54,421 nt of DNA, taken from a virus. Below the pieces are notes generated by a model, which saw only the letters and a program-made list of their open reading frames with translations, did not search any database and was not told the origin of the DNA. The DNA lies in IMG/VR virus record IMGVR_UViG_3300017598_000553, positions 1-54,421 of that record, one strand, 5' to 3'. The position numbers and the translations under genes are program-made. Shown piece by piece: positions 26,124 to 34,755 of the stretch (positions are counted from its first letter, which is position 1; every line of letters begins with the position of its first letter).

Positions 26124-26780
26124 CTATGCTCCGATTTTGTCTAGACCTCTCGGTAAAATAGGATTATTTTCTAAATAACTTGCGTTACTTATAAAATCAT
26201 TCATAGGAAATGCAGGCGAAATGTCTGTTTTATCTGACCTTACATTACAGTGATTTAGTATTCCAGTAAAACTTGAAGCTAAATTTTTGTCATAATTTAA
26301 ATGGCCTATGAAATTAAATGGTATATTCATATTATATGCAAGTATTTTTGTTACTATTGCTGCAGATCTTACTTGCGCTTCTGTGTATGCAGCAAAATAT
26401 TTTTGACCTCTCCATTCAACACCAAGTTCATGTACAGGACCTCTATACACTGCTTTACCATTAAACCATAAAAAAGTATTATCTCTTTTAGTTAACCAGC
26501 CTTCATTTACAATTTCTATACCTATAGATTTTTTATCTATACTTCCTCCAGTTCCTCTCAAGCCTAAATGATAAGACCAATACTTAGGTTCGAATGTCTC
26601 ATAAACGGTACCATCTTTATCTATTACATAAGCAGTAGCAACATGAACTCCATCCTGTTTCCACCAATTCATTGCTGAAGCCGCTGAGCTAGATACCGTG
26701 TGATGCAAATATATTTGTTCTTTAGGATATTCTGTTTTGTAATATTCTGTATCCGGAAGATAATGTTTAATAAATTTCAT
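26124..26780 (-). CDS. Endolysin, N-acetylmuramoyl-L-alanine amidase (Amidase_2)
   Basis: 218 residues. 'IYLHHTVSSSAASAMNWW' carries the first zinc His (27), 'ATAYVIDKDGTVYETF' and 'SIGIEIVNEGWL' are the core strands, and 'LNHCNVRSDKTDISPAFP' near residues 175-195 holds the second His, a further ligand and the catalytic Lys/Thr region of the T7-lysozyme/PGRP family. It cleaves the amide bond between MurNAc and L-Ala. No signal peptide, so release needs a holin-like partner, possibly the next gene. Confidence 0.9.
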   Translation of the reverse strand: MKFIKHYLPDTEYYKTEYPKEQIYLHHTVSSSAASAMNWWKQDGVHVATAYVIDKDGTVYETFEPKYWSYHLGLRGTGGSIDKKSIGIEIVNEGWLTKRDNTFLWFNGKAVYRGPVHELGVEWRGQKYFAAYTEAQVRSAAIVTKILAYNMNIPFNFIGHLNYDKNLASSFTGILNHCNVRSDKTDISPAFPMNDFISNASYLENNPILPRGLDKIGA

Positions 26781-27619
26781 TAGATTTCATCTAACCTATC
26801 ATTCAAGTAAGTTAAAAGTGTTGCTTTATCCGTAGTCATTGCATCGCCGTTATTATTCTGCATATAGGCTTCTATAGTATTCATTGCTCCATTAGTAATA
26901 TAATATCTACGAGCAAAGACAATTTTTTTAGCTTTCGAAGCAATATCCGTCTTAAATTTTTGTACGACCGTTAAGCTGGGTATAACTATTTCCATTAGTT
27001 GACCATAAATACTTTCTTGTGCAATGGTAGCATTATTTGAAAATAAAAAATTTTCAATTTCATTTCTGACTGAAGTTCGACTAGTTCTGTATGGTAAATA
27101 TCCGGAATAACTTAACTTGAAAGTGTGTGTTTTACTTGGTAAATCAAAAGATATATGTGAAAATACTAATCCTTGTGCAACTCCTCCCCAAAAAGGAGGG
27201 GATTCAAATACCTTTTTCATATCTGCTTCAAAAACTACTTCGTTTGAATTAAATCCAGAAATAGCAAGTCCCCAATTTTCTAAATGGGACGCTACATCAG
27301 CAGGTTTAAGCACACCAATTTCTCCAAGACCCGGAGTATTAGAAAACATACGTACAGTGTATATATCATTCACATCATCATAATTTAGAGTTTCATAATC
27401 AAGTTCAACATACCATGGTTCCATATATTGAGAAACACCTGATATATTTGCATCAGATACTATAAGCCGAGCAAATTCAGGGAGCGTCTCATAAGTATTC
27501 CAATCATCAGGAAGAGTCTTAGCAAACGTCAAGTCTCCCCGCTTGAGGGAACTTATTCTGTCTATTCTAGGATTAGGATGTACATCACTTACATTTTTTA
27601 ATAATAATTCTACTGCCAT
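26780..27619 (-). CDS. Virion structural protein, unknown
   Basis: 279 residues, mixed alpha/beta with no recognisable motif. 'WYVELDYETLNYDDVNDIYTV' and 'GLVFSHISFDLPSKTHTFKL' look like a beta sandwich; the C-terminal half is helical. It is coupled on both sides (stop/start overlaps) within the tail/neck run, so a baseplate or neck component is likely. Family not recognised. Confidence 0.5.
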   Translation of the reverse strand: MAVELLLKNVSDVHPNPRIDRISSLKRGDLTFAKTLPDDWNTYETLPEFARLIVSDANISGVSQYMEPWYVELDYETLNYDDVNDIYTVRMFSNTPGLGEIGVLKPADVASHLENWGLAISGFNSNEVVFEADMKKVFESPPFWGGVAQGLVFSHISFDLPSKTHTFKLSYSGYLPYRTSRTSVRNEIENFLFSNNATIAQESIYGQLMEIVIPSLTVVQKFKTDIASKAKKIVFARRYYITNGAMNTIEAYMQNNNGDAMTTDKATLLTYLNDRLDEI

Positions 27620-28410
27620 TATAATAATTGTTTATATAAAAGTTCATCCTGTGCTAGAGAAGCTATTTGTGCTTGTTGTTCAATAACATACCCAAGATGC
27701 TCTGTCGAGCGTACTTGAACAACTGTCCACAAGTGATTATTATCATCTGCCACTATATCACGAGACTTGAGTGGTGGATAGCCAAGCATGTATAACATAC
27801 TATCGCTCGGTTTCCATTCACCAAACATATTTATTTGACTTAATTTAGGACTAGAGTTCTTCATTCCCCTAATATCTATTGCATCATAATAACCATTAAT
27901 CCAACCCGTTCCATAACACGTGGTGCAACTTGAATCTGTTGAACGTTGAAGAGATTCATCCCAACATACATTACAATGTGTACCCCATGAACGTCGCTTG
28001 AATATCTTGAAGTCTCTCCCTGAAAATCTGGGATTCAAGAGATTAATATTTTTACGTCTTACAATTTCCCTGAATACTCTGTTTGGAACTTCATCTTTCA
28101 AGTACGCTGCTGGATCCGGTTGATAAGTAATACCTGATATATTTATTGTTTCATATATACCAAGCTTGTAGAACCATGGACGCCCAAGATCTAATAACTG
28201 AGCTATTCCTGTATCTATATAACTATACAAGTTAGCATTCAGGCCAGAAGCAACAGTTTCATATTGAGTTATATCATCAACGGGTGATTCAGAACGATAG
28301 ATATTTACAGAGTAATCACTATACAGATCTGTATCTGGTTCAAACTCCCAAGACACATTATAGCTTTGGCCATCATATGTTGCTATATCAAGTGACTTTA
28401 ATATTAACAT
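27619..28410 (-). CDS. Virion protein with FN3-like domain and zinc knuckle
   Basis: 263 residues. Residues 1-95 read as a fibronectin-III-like sandwich ('YNVSWEFEPDTDLYSDYSVN'). A four-Cys knuckle follows at about 148-170: 'CNVCWDESLQ' then 'CTTCYGTGW', resembling the DnaJ-type CxxCxGxG pair. The rest is beta-rich. The combination 'WGT-C..C-WD...C..C-YGTG' recurs in structural genes of other large phages. It probably helps build the neck or baseplate, with zinc stabilising the core. Confidence 0.55.
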   Translation of the reverse strand: MLILKSLDIATYDGQSYNVSWEFEPDTDLYSDYSVNIYRSESPVDDITQYETVASGLNANLYSYIDTGIAQLLDLGRPWFYKLGIYETINISGITYQPDPAAYLKDEVPNRVFREIVRRKNINLLNPRFSGRDFKIFKRRSWGTHCNVCWDESLQRSTDSSCTTCYGTGWINGYYDAIDIRGMKNSSPKLSQINMFGEWKPSDSMLYMLGYPPLKSRDIVADDNNHLWTVVQVRSTEHLGYVIEQQAQIASLAQDELLYKQLL

Positions 28411-28895
28411 TACGCATCCCCTAAATCCGCATATTCAGATGGAATTTCTCCATACGCTTCATCGACGTTTTTAGTTAACTTCCAAGAAATTATTGCTCTT
28501 TGATACTTAGCTATAAGTACATTAAACCAATTTACATATCTACCATACTTGTCTATATCAGACACTTGAATACCGCCCGTATCATTATAAGTAAGTTGAT
28601 TACGTGCAGAAAGTATACCCTGAGATATAAGTATATTCAGGACTCCGCCAAGCTTCAAGATACTCCATGGTACGTCAGTAAAAGCTGTATGTGTGGTAAT
28701 TGGTGGGGTAACATTTATTTCATCGAGTGAATCCTGTAATGCAAAATATAAATCAACGTTTGTTGATTCTTGTACTTGATCGAGTGTGTTCAAGACATCC
28801 TGATCCTGTAAGAATCTACGAAGTCTATTTACATAAGGACGATCTGCAGTTGGAATAGTTTCATCATTAGTTATGTCAAAAGCTGTCTCTGCCAT
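28410..28895 (-). CDS. Head-tail connector-like structural protein
   Basis: 161 residues, largely helical, acidic N-terminus. Helices 'PYVNRLRRFLQDQDVLNTL' and 'WFNVLIAKYQRAIISW' with a short beta hairpin between suggest a connector or adaptor. Start and stop overlap neighbours by TAATG-type junctions. No firm family match by eye. Confidence 0.45.
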   Translation of the reverse strand: MAETAFDITNDETIPTADRPYVNRLRRFLQDQDVLNTLDQVQESTNVDLYFALQDSLDEINVTPPITTHTAFTDVPWSILKLGGVLNILISQGILSARNQLTYNDTGGIQVSDIDKYGRYVNWFNVLIAKYQRAIISWKLTKNVDEAYGEIPSEYADLGDA

Positions 28896-29182
28896 TATTT
28901 ACCCTCCTCATACACTTCGATTGTATTTGGTTCACCTGGAGCAAAAGTTGTGTCTGGAAATATCACATATGCCCAAAGTATCCAATCTCCTGGAATATCT
29001 AGATCATTTGCCTGCACATCATAATAAAACACTCCCGTATCTGCATCAGATATAATACCCGACCATGTAGCTATTGTACCGTCTGGCTTTTTGTGCTTAA
29101 CTTGACAAGTAGCCCCGTTTACGTCAACATCAGTAGTAAGCTGAAACCTCAGAGCCGTTTGTCCTACATATATTTTTCCCAT
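28895..29182 (-). CDS. Small beta-sandwich structural protein
   Basis: 95 residues. 'IYVGQTALRFQLTTDVDVNG', 'CQVKHKKPDGTIATW' and 'DIPGDWILWAYVIFPD' form an Ig/BppU-N-like sandwich typical of fibre or baseplate adaptor proteins. The stop of the 51-residue gene upstream overlaps its ATG (TAATG). Role by position: distal tail or fibre attachment. Confidence 0.55.
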   Translation of the reverse strand: MGKIYVGQTALRFQLTTDVDVNGATCQVKHKKPDGTIATWSGIISDADTGVFYYDVQANDLDIPGDWILWAYVIFPDTTFAPGEPNTIEVYEEGK

Positions 29183-29337
29183 TAGAACACCTTCGAAATT
29201 ATATATTTGATTTTTTGTACTATTGAATTACCTGTAATTAAATTCAAAATGGCGCTATTATATAATATAGCAATTTCTACGTTAGAATCATAATCCTGAC
29301 TTTTAGTTATTTTTGAGTTAAAATATACTATTTCCAT
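29182..29337 (-). CDS. Small hypothetical protein (51 aa)
   Basis: ATG at 29337-29335, stop at 29184-29182, both fused to neighbouring genes by TAATG. The product starts MEIVYFNSKITKS and ends KIKYIISKVF, with a hydrophobic 'VEIAILYNSAILNLI' stretch. No motif. Exact tiling without gaps is the main reason to accept it as a gene. Confidence 0.6.
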   Translation of the reverse strand: MEIVYFNSKITKSQDYDSNVEIAILYNSAILNLITGNSIVQKIKYIISKVF

Positions 29338-29489
29338 TAGTTATTTGATACCATCCTGATTATTTTAGTTATAAATGAGTTCATTGTTATTAATTCTCTC
29401 ATTGCTTGATATATTTTCTTTATTCTACCTCCGAGTCCCCAAGTTAGAATATTAACACCAACTCCTTTTGTTAGTCTAACTGTTACCAT
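29337..29489 (-). CDS. Small hypothetical protein (50 aa)
   Basis: ATG at 29489-29487 overlaps the stop of the large fibre gene (TAATG), and the stop overlaps the start of the next small gene. The product starts MVTVRLTKGVGVN, contains a Gly-rich 'LTWGLGGRIKK' segment and ends in an amphipathic basic helix. No family recognised. Confidence 0.6.
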   Translation of the reverse strand: MVTVRLTKGVGVNILTWGLGGRIKKIYQAMRELITMNSFITKIIRMVSNN

Positions 29490-31726
29490 TATACCCTATC
29501 TCTTCTATAAACATCATCTGTTGTTGGGCTTCCGCCAGCATCATATAAGTTAAATCTAATGAGTTCCGTAATATTATCTGGTTTATAGCAAATCAATTGA
29601 TTTGCAACAAGCACATGTTTACCACTTTCAAGATCGCTAATAAATTGTAAATCTACATTTAATCCAGAAATAGTAGATAATATATTATCTTCAGATAAAG
29701 TCACTTCTGTTCCGGTAGCTACATCATAATCTGTTAGAGATAAATCCATTTGTAAATTAATTGTATCCTGACTAACTGCTTTATTATCTATTGTAACACT
29801 GCCGCTCGAATTATCTGTTACGACTCCAGCTACACCATACAACCTTACCGTACCTCCAGTACCATTTACAACAACAGGTCCTGTTACTGCTGAAATTTGT
29901 GTTATACTACTGCCACTACTAGTAATTGTAACTGCCCGACATATACCTCTAATTTCGGCATTTCCTCCACCCGTAGTAATTGTTTGACCTCCACCTGTAA
30001 CTACTTCAACTGTCATAGTACAATCACTATCAAGCGTGATATTTGTACCGCCTGACCATCTTCTGATATTTATACCTGTAGTATCCCCTAAACCACTGAA
30101 ATCAAACACAGGGGTTCCTGCCCCAGGTACTAAACTATAACAGTCTATAAACACATACTCGCCAGAACTACCTGCCGTAAATTGTCCATCATTGTTTCCA
30201 ATACCGCATTCTATAAACGTACCAGCCGGTATAGTAGTTTCTCCAATTTTACAATCATGAAAATGGGGCGCATTTAAGGCAAGTCCAGAACCAGTAACGT
30301 TTGCTCCATAAAAAGTACTTTCACTTATAGACTCATCAGATAAATTTAAATCCCAATCATTTCCTTTAAATAATTGATTTTCTTGTGCTTGAATAAACTC
30401 TATACTTGAACCATTTACTATAATAAATTTGTTTAATCCTACTGCTGTAGATAATGTATTAGCTGCTACCATTGTGCTAACCGGATTATCTCCAGTTCCA
30501 TCTACGAATGGAGTAGTGTTCGTATTAGATGCATTAGTATCAATCCAAATAGCGCCATCAGAATAACCGACTGTTTGCCCAAGATTTTGTGCCTGAGCTG
30601 TTAGAGAATCTATATATAATCGCTGGTTAGACCCAGTTGAATCAAATCTCAAGTAAACTTTGCCTGCATATGTTCCTGTGCCCGTATGTGCTGATAAAAG
30701 AGTTACATCTACAGTAATATCATTTGCAGTACCTTGTCCATCTATTGTATATCTATTATCCCAGTCTCCTGTAGTAAAATTATAAGCTTTAACTACACAA
30801 TCATCATTGCGACCTCTTAAATACCCAGTAAATACTACCTTGACACAGCTTCGTCCAGGACCTACTTCAAATTGATAAATCACATCAATCTCATTTGTGT
30901 CATCGTCAAAGTAATGATAATTATCATCATCGGCATAAGTACTAACATATGTTCCTGTTGTTTGTATTCCTATAAATGGTGCAAGTGGGGTAAATACGGG
31001 CGCACCCGCTATGACTCCATCCACATTATCATCTGTAGCTATAAAATTCAAAGCAGCCCCTGTACCGCTACCTATTCCATCAATTTTTGAATTTGTCACC
31101 TCAAGATCAGCCGCAGTAGCAACCTCTGCTCCATAAGTGCCTGATATTGTGTGATCTATTAAAAGTTTATTCCACACAGCTGATGATATTTCATCTGCAT
31201 CGATTGAAATACCAGAAATAGAAATTGAACCTAAATCATCAACTTTAGCTACTTCTTTTCCAAATGTTGCGGGCGTGACATGATCAGCAACGTCCTCATC
31301 CCAAACTCTATCTGCTATATCAAGTTTGTCTTGAGGAGTTACACCTGAACCAGAGACCACAGTGATTAAGCCCGCTGAGTTAGTTGATATAATTTGAACT
31401 TGATTTTGAACTAAAATATTATTTGCAACATCAAAAACGTTATTATTAGATCCTTCTAAAATTACTGTATATTGGCCATCTTCAAACTCCACACTATATG
31501 GTGCAAGAATTTCTACTGTTCGTGCAAAAGTAGTTCCCGCTACAGTTACTTCTGTATTGTGAATATGAGTTTTTAAAAATCCCATACCTTCTATACTAGC
31601 TTCTATAGCTTTTAAATCTAACCTGAATTGATTGGTATCAAAAGTATATATAGTTCCACTAACCAAAGTCAAATATGATTGTGGCACAGAAATAACGCTT
31701 GTAATCCAATCTATAGAAATAGCCAT
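29489..31726 (-). CDS. Large tail fibre/spike-like protein
   Basis: 745 residues. The N-terminal about 130 residues ('IDWITSVISVPQSYL', 'ILVQNQVQIISTNSAGLI') form a virion-attachment type domain. A helical linker region with repeated 'VWDEDVADH'/'VWNKLLIDH' follows, then a beta-sandwich (about 255-385) and a long stretch rich in Gly, Thr, Ser and Asn with short strands, consistent with a beta-solenoid. The last about 80 residues form another small domain. A receptor-binding or branched fibre role is inferred. Confidence 0.6.
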   Translation of the reverse strand: MAISIDWITSVISVPQSYLTLVSGTIYTFDTNQFRLDLKAIEASIEGMGFLKTHIHNTEVTVAGTTFARTVEILAPYSVEFEDGQYTVILEGSNNNVFDVANNILVQNQVQIISTNSAGLITVVSGSGVTPQDKLDIADRVWDEDVADHVTPATFGKEVAKVDDLGSISISGISIDADEISSAVWNKLLIDHTISGTYGAEVATAADLEVTNSKIDGIGSGTGAALNFIATDDNVDGVIAGAPVFTPLAPFIGIQTTGTYVSTYADDDNYHYFDDDTNEIDVIYQFEVGPGRSCVKVVFTGYLRGRNDDCVVKAYNFTTGDWDNRYTIDGQGTANDITVDVTLLSAHTGTGTYAGKVYLRFDSTGSNQRLYIDSLTAQAQNLGQTVGYSDGAIWIDTNASNTNTTPFVDGTGDNPVSTMVAANTLSTAVGLNKFIIVNGSSIEFIQAQENQLFKGNDWDLNLSDESISESTFYGANVTGSGLALNAPHFHDCKIGETTIPAGTFIECGIGNNDGQFTAGSSGEYVFIDCYSLVPGAGTPVFDFSGLGDTTGINIRRWSGGTNITLDSDCTMTVEVVTGGGQTITTGGGNAEIRGICRAVTITSSGSSITQISAVTGPVVVNGTGGTVRLYGVAGVVTDNSSGSVTIDNKAVSQDTINLQMDLSLTDYDVATGTEVTLSEDNILSTISGLNVDLQFISDLESGKHVLVANQLICYKPDNITELIRFNLYDAGGSPTTDDVYRRDRV

Positions 31727-31950
31727 TAACTGCCTCCGCTATATAATTTTTGCTGTACACTAGATAATTGTAGTCTCAAGTTTTCAATAGTAGAATCTTG
31801 TTCTCTAAGTCGGCCTTCTAGTAATATTACCTTATCTTCTAATTCCTTTACTAATTTTCTGGTTTCATTAGTAAATGCTACTGTTGCCTTTACATTATTA
31901 GTAGTTACTTCCTCAAATGCTTGCCTTAATTCTATTTCTCCTGCTTCCAT
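31726..31950 (-). CDS. Small coiled-coil protein between fibre genes
   Basis: 74 residues, almost entirely heptad-like: 'TRKLVKELEDKVILLEGRL' and 'STIENLRLQLSSVQQKLY'. Coupled with the fibre gene after it (the stop shares a base with its ATG). A trimerisation or assembly chaperone for fibres is plausible. Confidence 0.55.
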   Translation of the reverse strand: MEAGEIELRQAFEEVTTNNVKATVAFTNETRKLVKELEDKVILLEGRLREQDSTIENLRLQLSSVQQKLYSGGS

Positions 31951-31952
31951 TT

Positions 31953-34475
31953 TTATTCATCCTCGATTAATAATATTACTCCTGTATACCCAGTAGCACT
32001 TATAGTTGCAGATAAATTTCCCTGTGAATATAGAGTTCCTGCAGTAGCAGATCTAGCTATTCCTAGCATAGGCTGGTCTGATGTATATCTATGATTAAAT
32101 GTTGCTTCTCCAGAACCATCTGTTGCATCAGATAAAAGAGTAGCAGTAGCCTTAATTGTTCCAGTAGCTGGACTATCTGGGGTACCGCTAACAGTATAAG
32201 TATATGTATCTACATCTGTAACAGTAATCTCATATGTACCATTATACTCTTTTTGAGTAGCTCCTTTTATAAATATTTTTAGTCCAGTACGCATTCCGTG
32301 TGCGGTATGAGTCACAGTTGCAGTAGAACCAGATCTAACTATTGTTATAGATTCTTCGAAAGGCATGTCTCCTCCAGATGCTGCTCTTATGCGTACTCGC
32401 GCACCCGATACTACTGATGCATCTGAAGCATTTTTTACTGTTATTGTCACAGCTGGAGCATTTATTATTGTTACGTTTCCTCTTAAGGGAGAAAATATTT
32501 TATCAGAATCCAGTTCTGATCCATCCTCTAATACCCATGTAAGAGTTCCAGTACCTCTCCATTCTAGCTGTGCTGTAGTTCTGCTATCAAAAGTAATACC
32601 ACTAGCAATCAATTCTAGATCTCCATCTCCAGTCGGAGCTTCAATTCTAATCCCTAACGGCCAATCTTCCACTTCAGAACCACTAAGCTGTGTATTTAAA
32701 TCTGCTTGCATATTAGCTTCAGTATCAGTAGAAATAGTATATTTAGATAATGCTCCCCTTCTAAATAATTTATCACGAATTTCTGTTGTGGGATCCAATG
32801 CTCCTGCACTACCGCCTTGTGAATTATCGCTCCATGTAACCCAATGAGAATACGTGCAATCTTCTTGTCCTGCATAAGAAATATCTGTGGTGCCTGTCTC
32901 GAGGTTATTGTCAGGATCAGCCCAAACTACGTTTCCTGAATGTGTATCAAAAATTCCGAGCGTCATTGGATTACCATCAGTAACAGTTTGCTCTTCCCCG
33001 TCTAAAAATAATAAAAATTCTTTCGTAGTTTCGAGATGTGTATACCTCATACAAATGTGGTAAGGTCTATTTGGAGTCAGTCGAACATCGGCTACAGCTT
33101 GTACGTTATCTCTAGTACCGGCGGTATCAGCCAATTGAGCAAGGAGTACATTTCCTATTCCCACTACAAATGCTAGATTCTGTATCTGGCCCCCTTCTTT
33201 CCAGACACACCCCAGAGATTGTTGTACTCCGCCGAGCTGTATCCAGCCAGCGACCGTTCTTTCCTGTGATGAAATAGTAACGTTCATATTCGGACTATCG
33301 GCTATTTCTCTTGCTTCTGTTACGGCATCTACTTTCCAAGCATAGTCACTATCTTCAGCAATAACGGTTCCAGAAGCTGTAAAAGCTCCATAATCCGAAG
33401 CATGATCACTTGTGCCCATATCTAATTGAGGACCAGTATTGCCAGTATCTGTGTAAGAATTATCGAGTTTCCAATAATGATCTGGTTTTAACTTACCTAT
33501 AATCTCAACATATTCAAGGAATCCCACGTCGCAAGCAAATGCTGCACTTTTTTCGGCAGAATCATTAGTGACTACCATATACACAGTAGTTTTATCGCCA
33601 AGAGAACCCTGTACAGTATCTATAGTAATAGATGTGGCAGACCAGGTATCAATTGTCTGGACAGTTTTGATTGTTCCAGAAAGGTCAGACCAAAACTCTA
33701 CTTTACCACTTCCCTGAGAAGCTTCAAATCCCGTTCCGGTTACGACCAACCCTGTGGCGCCCCAAGTAAATTCTTCGGTTGTATTAAAATCTGTTACACG
33801 AACATTCTGTACTTCCATGATTGCAAAAGTATAGCAATGATATTCTGCCGTCGTCGTCGGGGTACCTGAGTGAGTCCATGCACCAGGAGTTTCAGTTCCT
33901 GCTGAAATTCCAGATTTAGTTGCACCAAATTGGTCAGTATGGTCAAAGTCGGTTCCGGATCTTGACACAGTCACCTCTGCTCTTAGTGTATACCCACTTG
34001 GCACACCTGTAGTGTCAATGTCATCATGAGTAGCACATTGAACAACTAAGGCCAAGGAATTATCAGCAGCACAACCAATGGCAGTATTAGTAGGATTTAT
34101 AGTATCATTTCCTGCAAGAAACTTCCATTCAAAAGGGGTGACAGTATCTACACCACTAAAAGTAAATATCATGCCATTCATAGGCTCAGATAAACCATGA
34201 GTAAATGTAGGATTCGATTCACTGCCATCATGAAATTTCCAATAGATTGCTGTTTCTCTATCTCTGCCCTGTGTACTTCGAGCATAATGCAATTGTATCC
34301 AATCATTCCCACCACCACCATCATCGTCCCAAGTCCCGGCACTGGTATTTTCAGACTCATAACATACTGCAATCATCAAGTCTCCACTACCGGCTCCTCC
34401 TGGAATAGTTAGAGTTATTGATGTTCGAACTGCGGTGTAACTTGTAGCACCATTACCTGTTATAGCGATAGCCAT
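31953..34475 (-). CDS. Tail fibre with LamG/concanavalin-like domain and shared C-terminal module
   Basis: 840 residues. The N-terminal sandwich (about 1-220, 'GSGDLMIAVCYESENTSAG') is followed by an IPT/Ig-like domain (about 225-320). A LamG/concanavalin-type domain (about 330-560, 'LKPDHYWKLDNSYTDTGNTG', 'RTVAGWIQLGG', 'EFLLFLDGEE') comes next, then a beta module and a carboxypeptidase-regulatory-like fold ending 'TGYTGVILLIEDE'. The LamG plus C-terminal parts are paralogous to the 428-residue protein downstream of it in the window. Likely glycan-binding adhesin. Confidence 0.65.
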   Translation of the reverse strand: MAIAITGNGATSYTAVRTSITLTIPGGAGSGDLMIAVCYESENTSAGTWDDDGGGGNDWIQLHYARSTQGRDRETAIYWKFHDGSESNPTFTHGLSEPMNGMIFTFSGVDTVTPFEWKFLAGNDTINPTNTAIGCAADNSLALVVQCATHDDIDTTGVPSGYTLRAEVTVSRSGTDFDHTDQFGATKSGISAGTETPGAWTHSGTPTTTAEYHCYTFAIMEVQNVRVTDFNTTEEFTWGATGLVVTGTGFEASQGSGKVEFWSDLSGTIKTVQTIDTWSATSITIDTVQGSLGDKTTVYMVVTNDSAEKSAAFACDVGFLEYVEIIGKLKPDHYWKLDNSYTDTGNTGPQLDMGTSDHASDYGAFTASGTVIAEDSDYAWKVDAVTEAREIADSPNMNVTISSQERTVAGWIQLGGVQQSLGCVWKEGGQIQNLAFVVGIGNVLLAQLADTAGTRDNVQAVADVRLTPNRPYHICMRYTHLETTKEFLLFLDGEEQTVTDGNPMTLGIFDTHSGNVVWADPDNNLETGTTDISYAGQEDCTYSHWVTWSDNSQGGSAGALDPTTEIRDKLFRRGALSKYTISTDTEANMQADLNTQLSGSEVEDWPLGIRIEAPTGDGDLELIASGITFDSRTTAQLEWRGTGTLTWVLEDGSELDSDKIFSPLRGNVTIINAPAVTITVKNASDASVVSGARVRIRAASGGDMPFEESITIVRSGSTATVTHTAHGMRTGLKIFIKGATQKEYNGTYEITVTDVDTYTYTVSGTPDSPATGTIKATATLLSDATDGSGEATFNHRYTSDQPMLGIARSATAGTLYSQGNLSATISATGYTGVILLIEDE

Positions 34476-34753
34476 TAGAAATCCAATCCTGTTTGCTTAC
34501 GAATAAACTTTTCAATATCAGGGTATTCTTCTGATTTAGGAAATGCTTCTAGCACTTCTTTTAAAATTGTTCCTAGTTGTTCATATTTTATAAATCTAGA
34601 ATCTCGTTGTATATTTGCTGCTTCTCCATATTTTTCTATACACCAATTTTGTTGAGTTTTCCCAGTATCTATATTTATCATAGCTTCATAAAATTCTCTG
34701 ATTAAAGAAGCTTCTAATAAATACTCGCTAATTTTTCTTTCTAAATCTTTCAT
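34475..34753 (-). CDS. Small helical hypothetical protein between fibre genes
   Basis: 92 residues, charged, helical ('ISEYLLEASLIREFYEAMIN', 'LGTILKEVLEAFPKSEE'). It sits between the two LamG-type fibre genes, with its stop overlapping the start of the larger one. Could be a fibre assembly chaperone by position. No family recognised. Confidence 0.5.
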   Translation of the reverse strand: MKDLERKISEYLLEASLIREFYEAMINIDTGKTQQNWCIEKYGEAANIQRDSRFIKYEQLGTILKEVLEAFPKSEEYPDIEKFIRKQTGLDF

Positions 34754-34755
34754 GA

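Noticed and set aside
32365-32847. 160-codon plus-strand frame opposite the 840-aa fibre gene
   Set aside because: Antisense shadow of a Ser/Thr/Gly-rich coding region; the minus-strand protein has recognisable domains and coupling to its neighbours.
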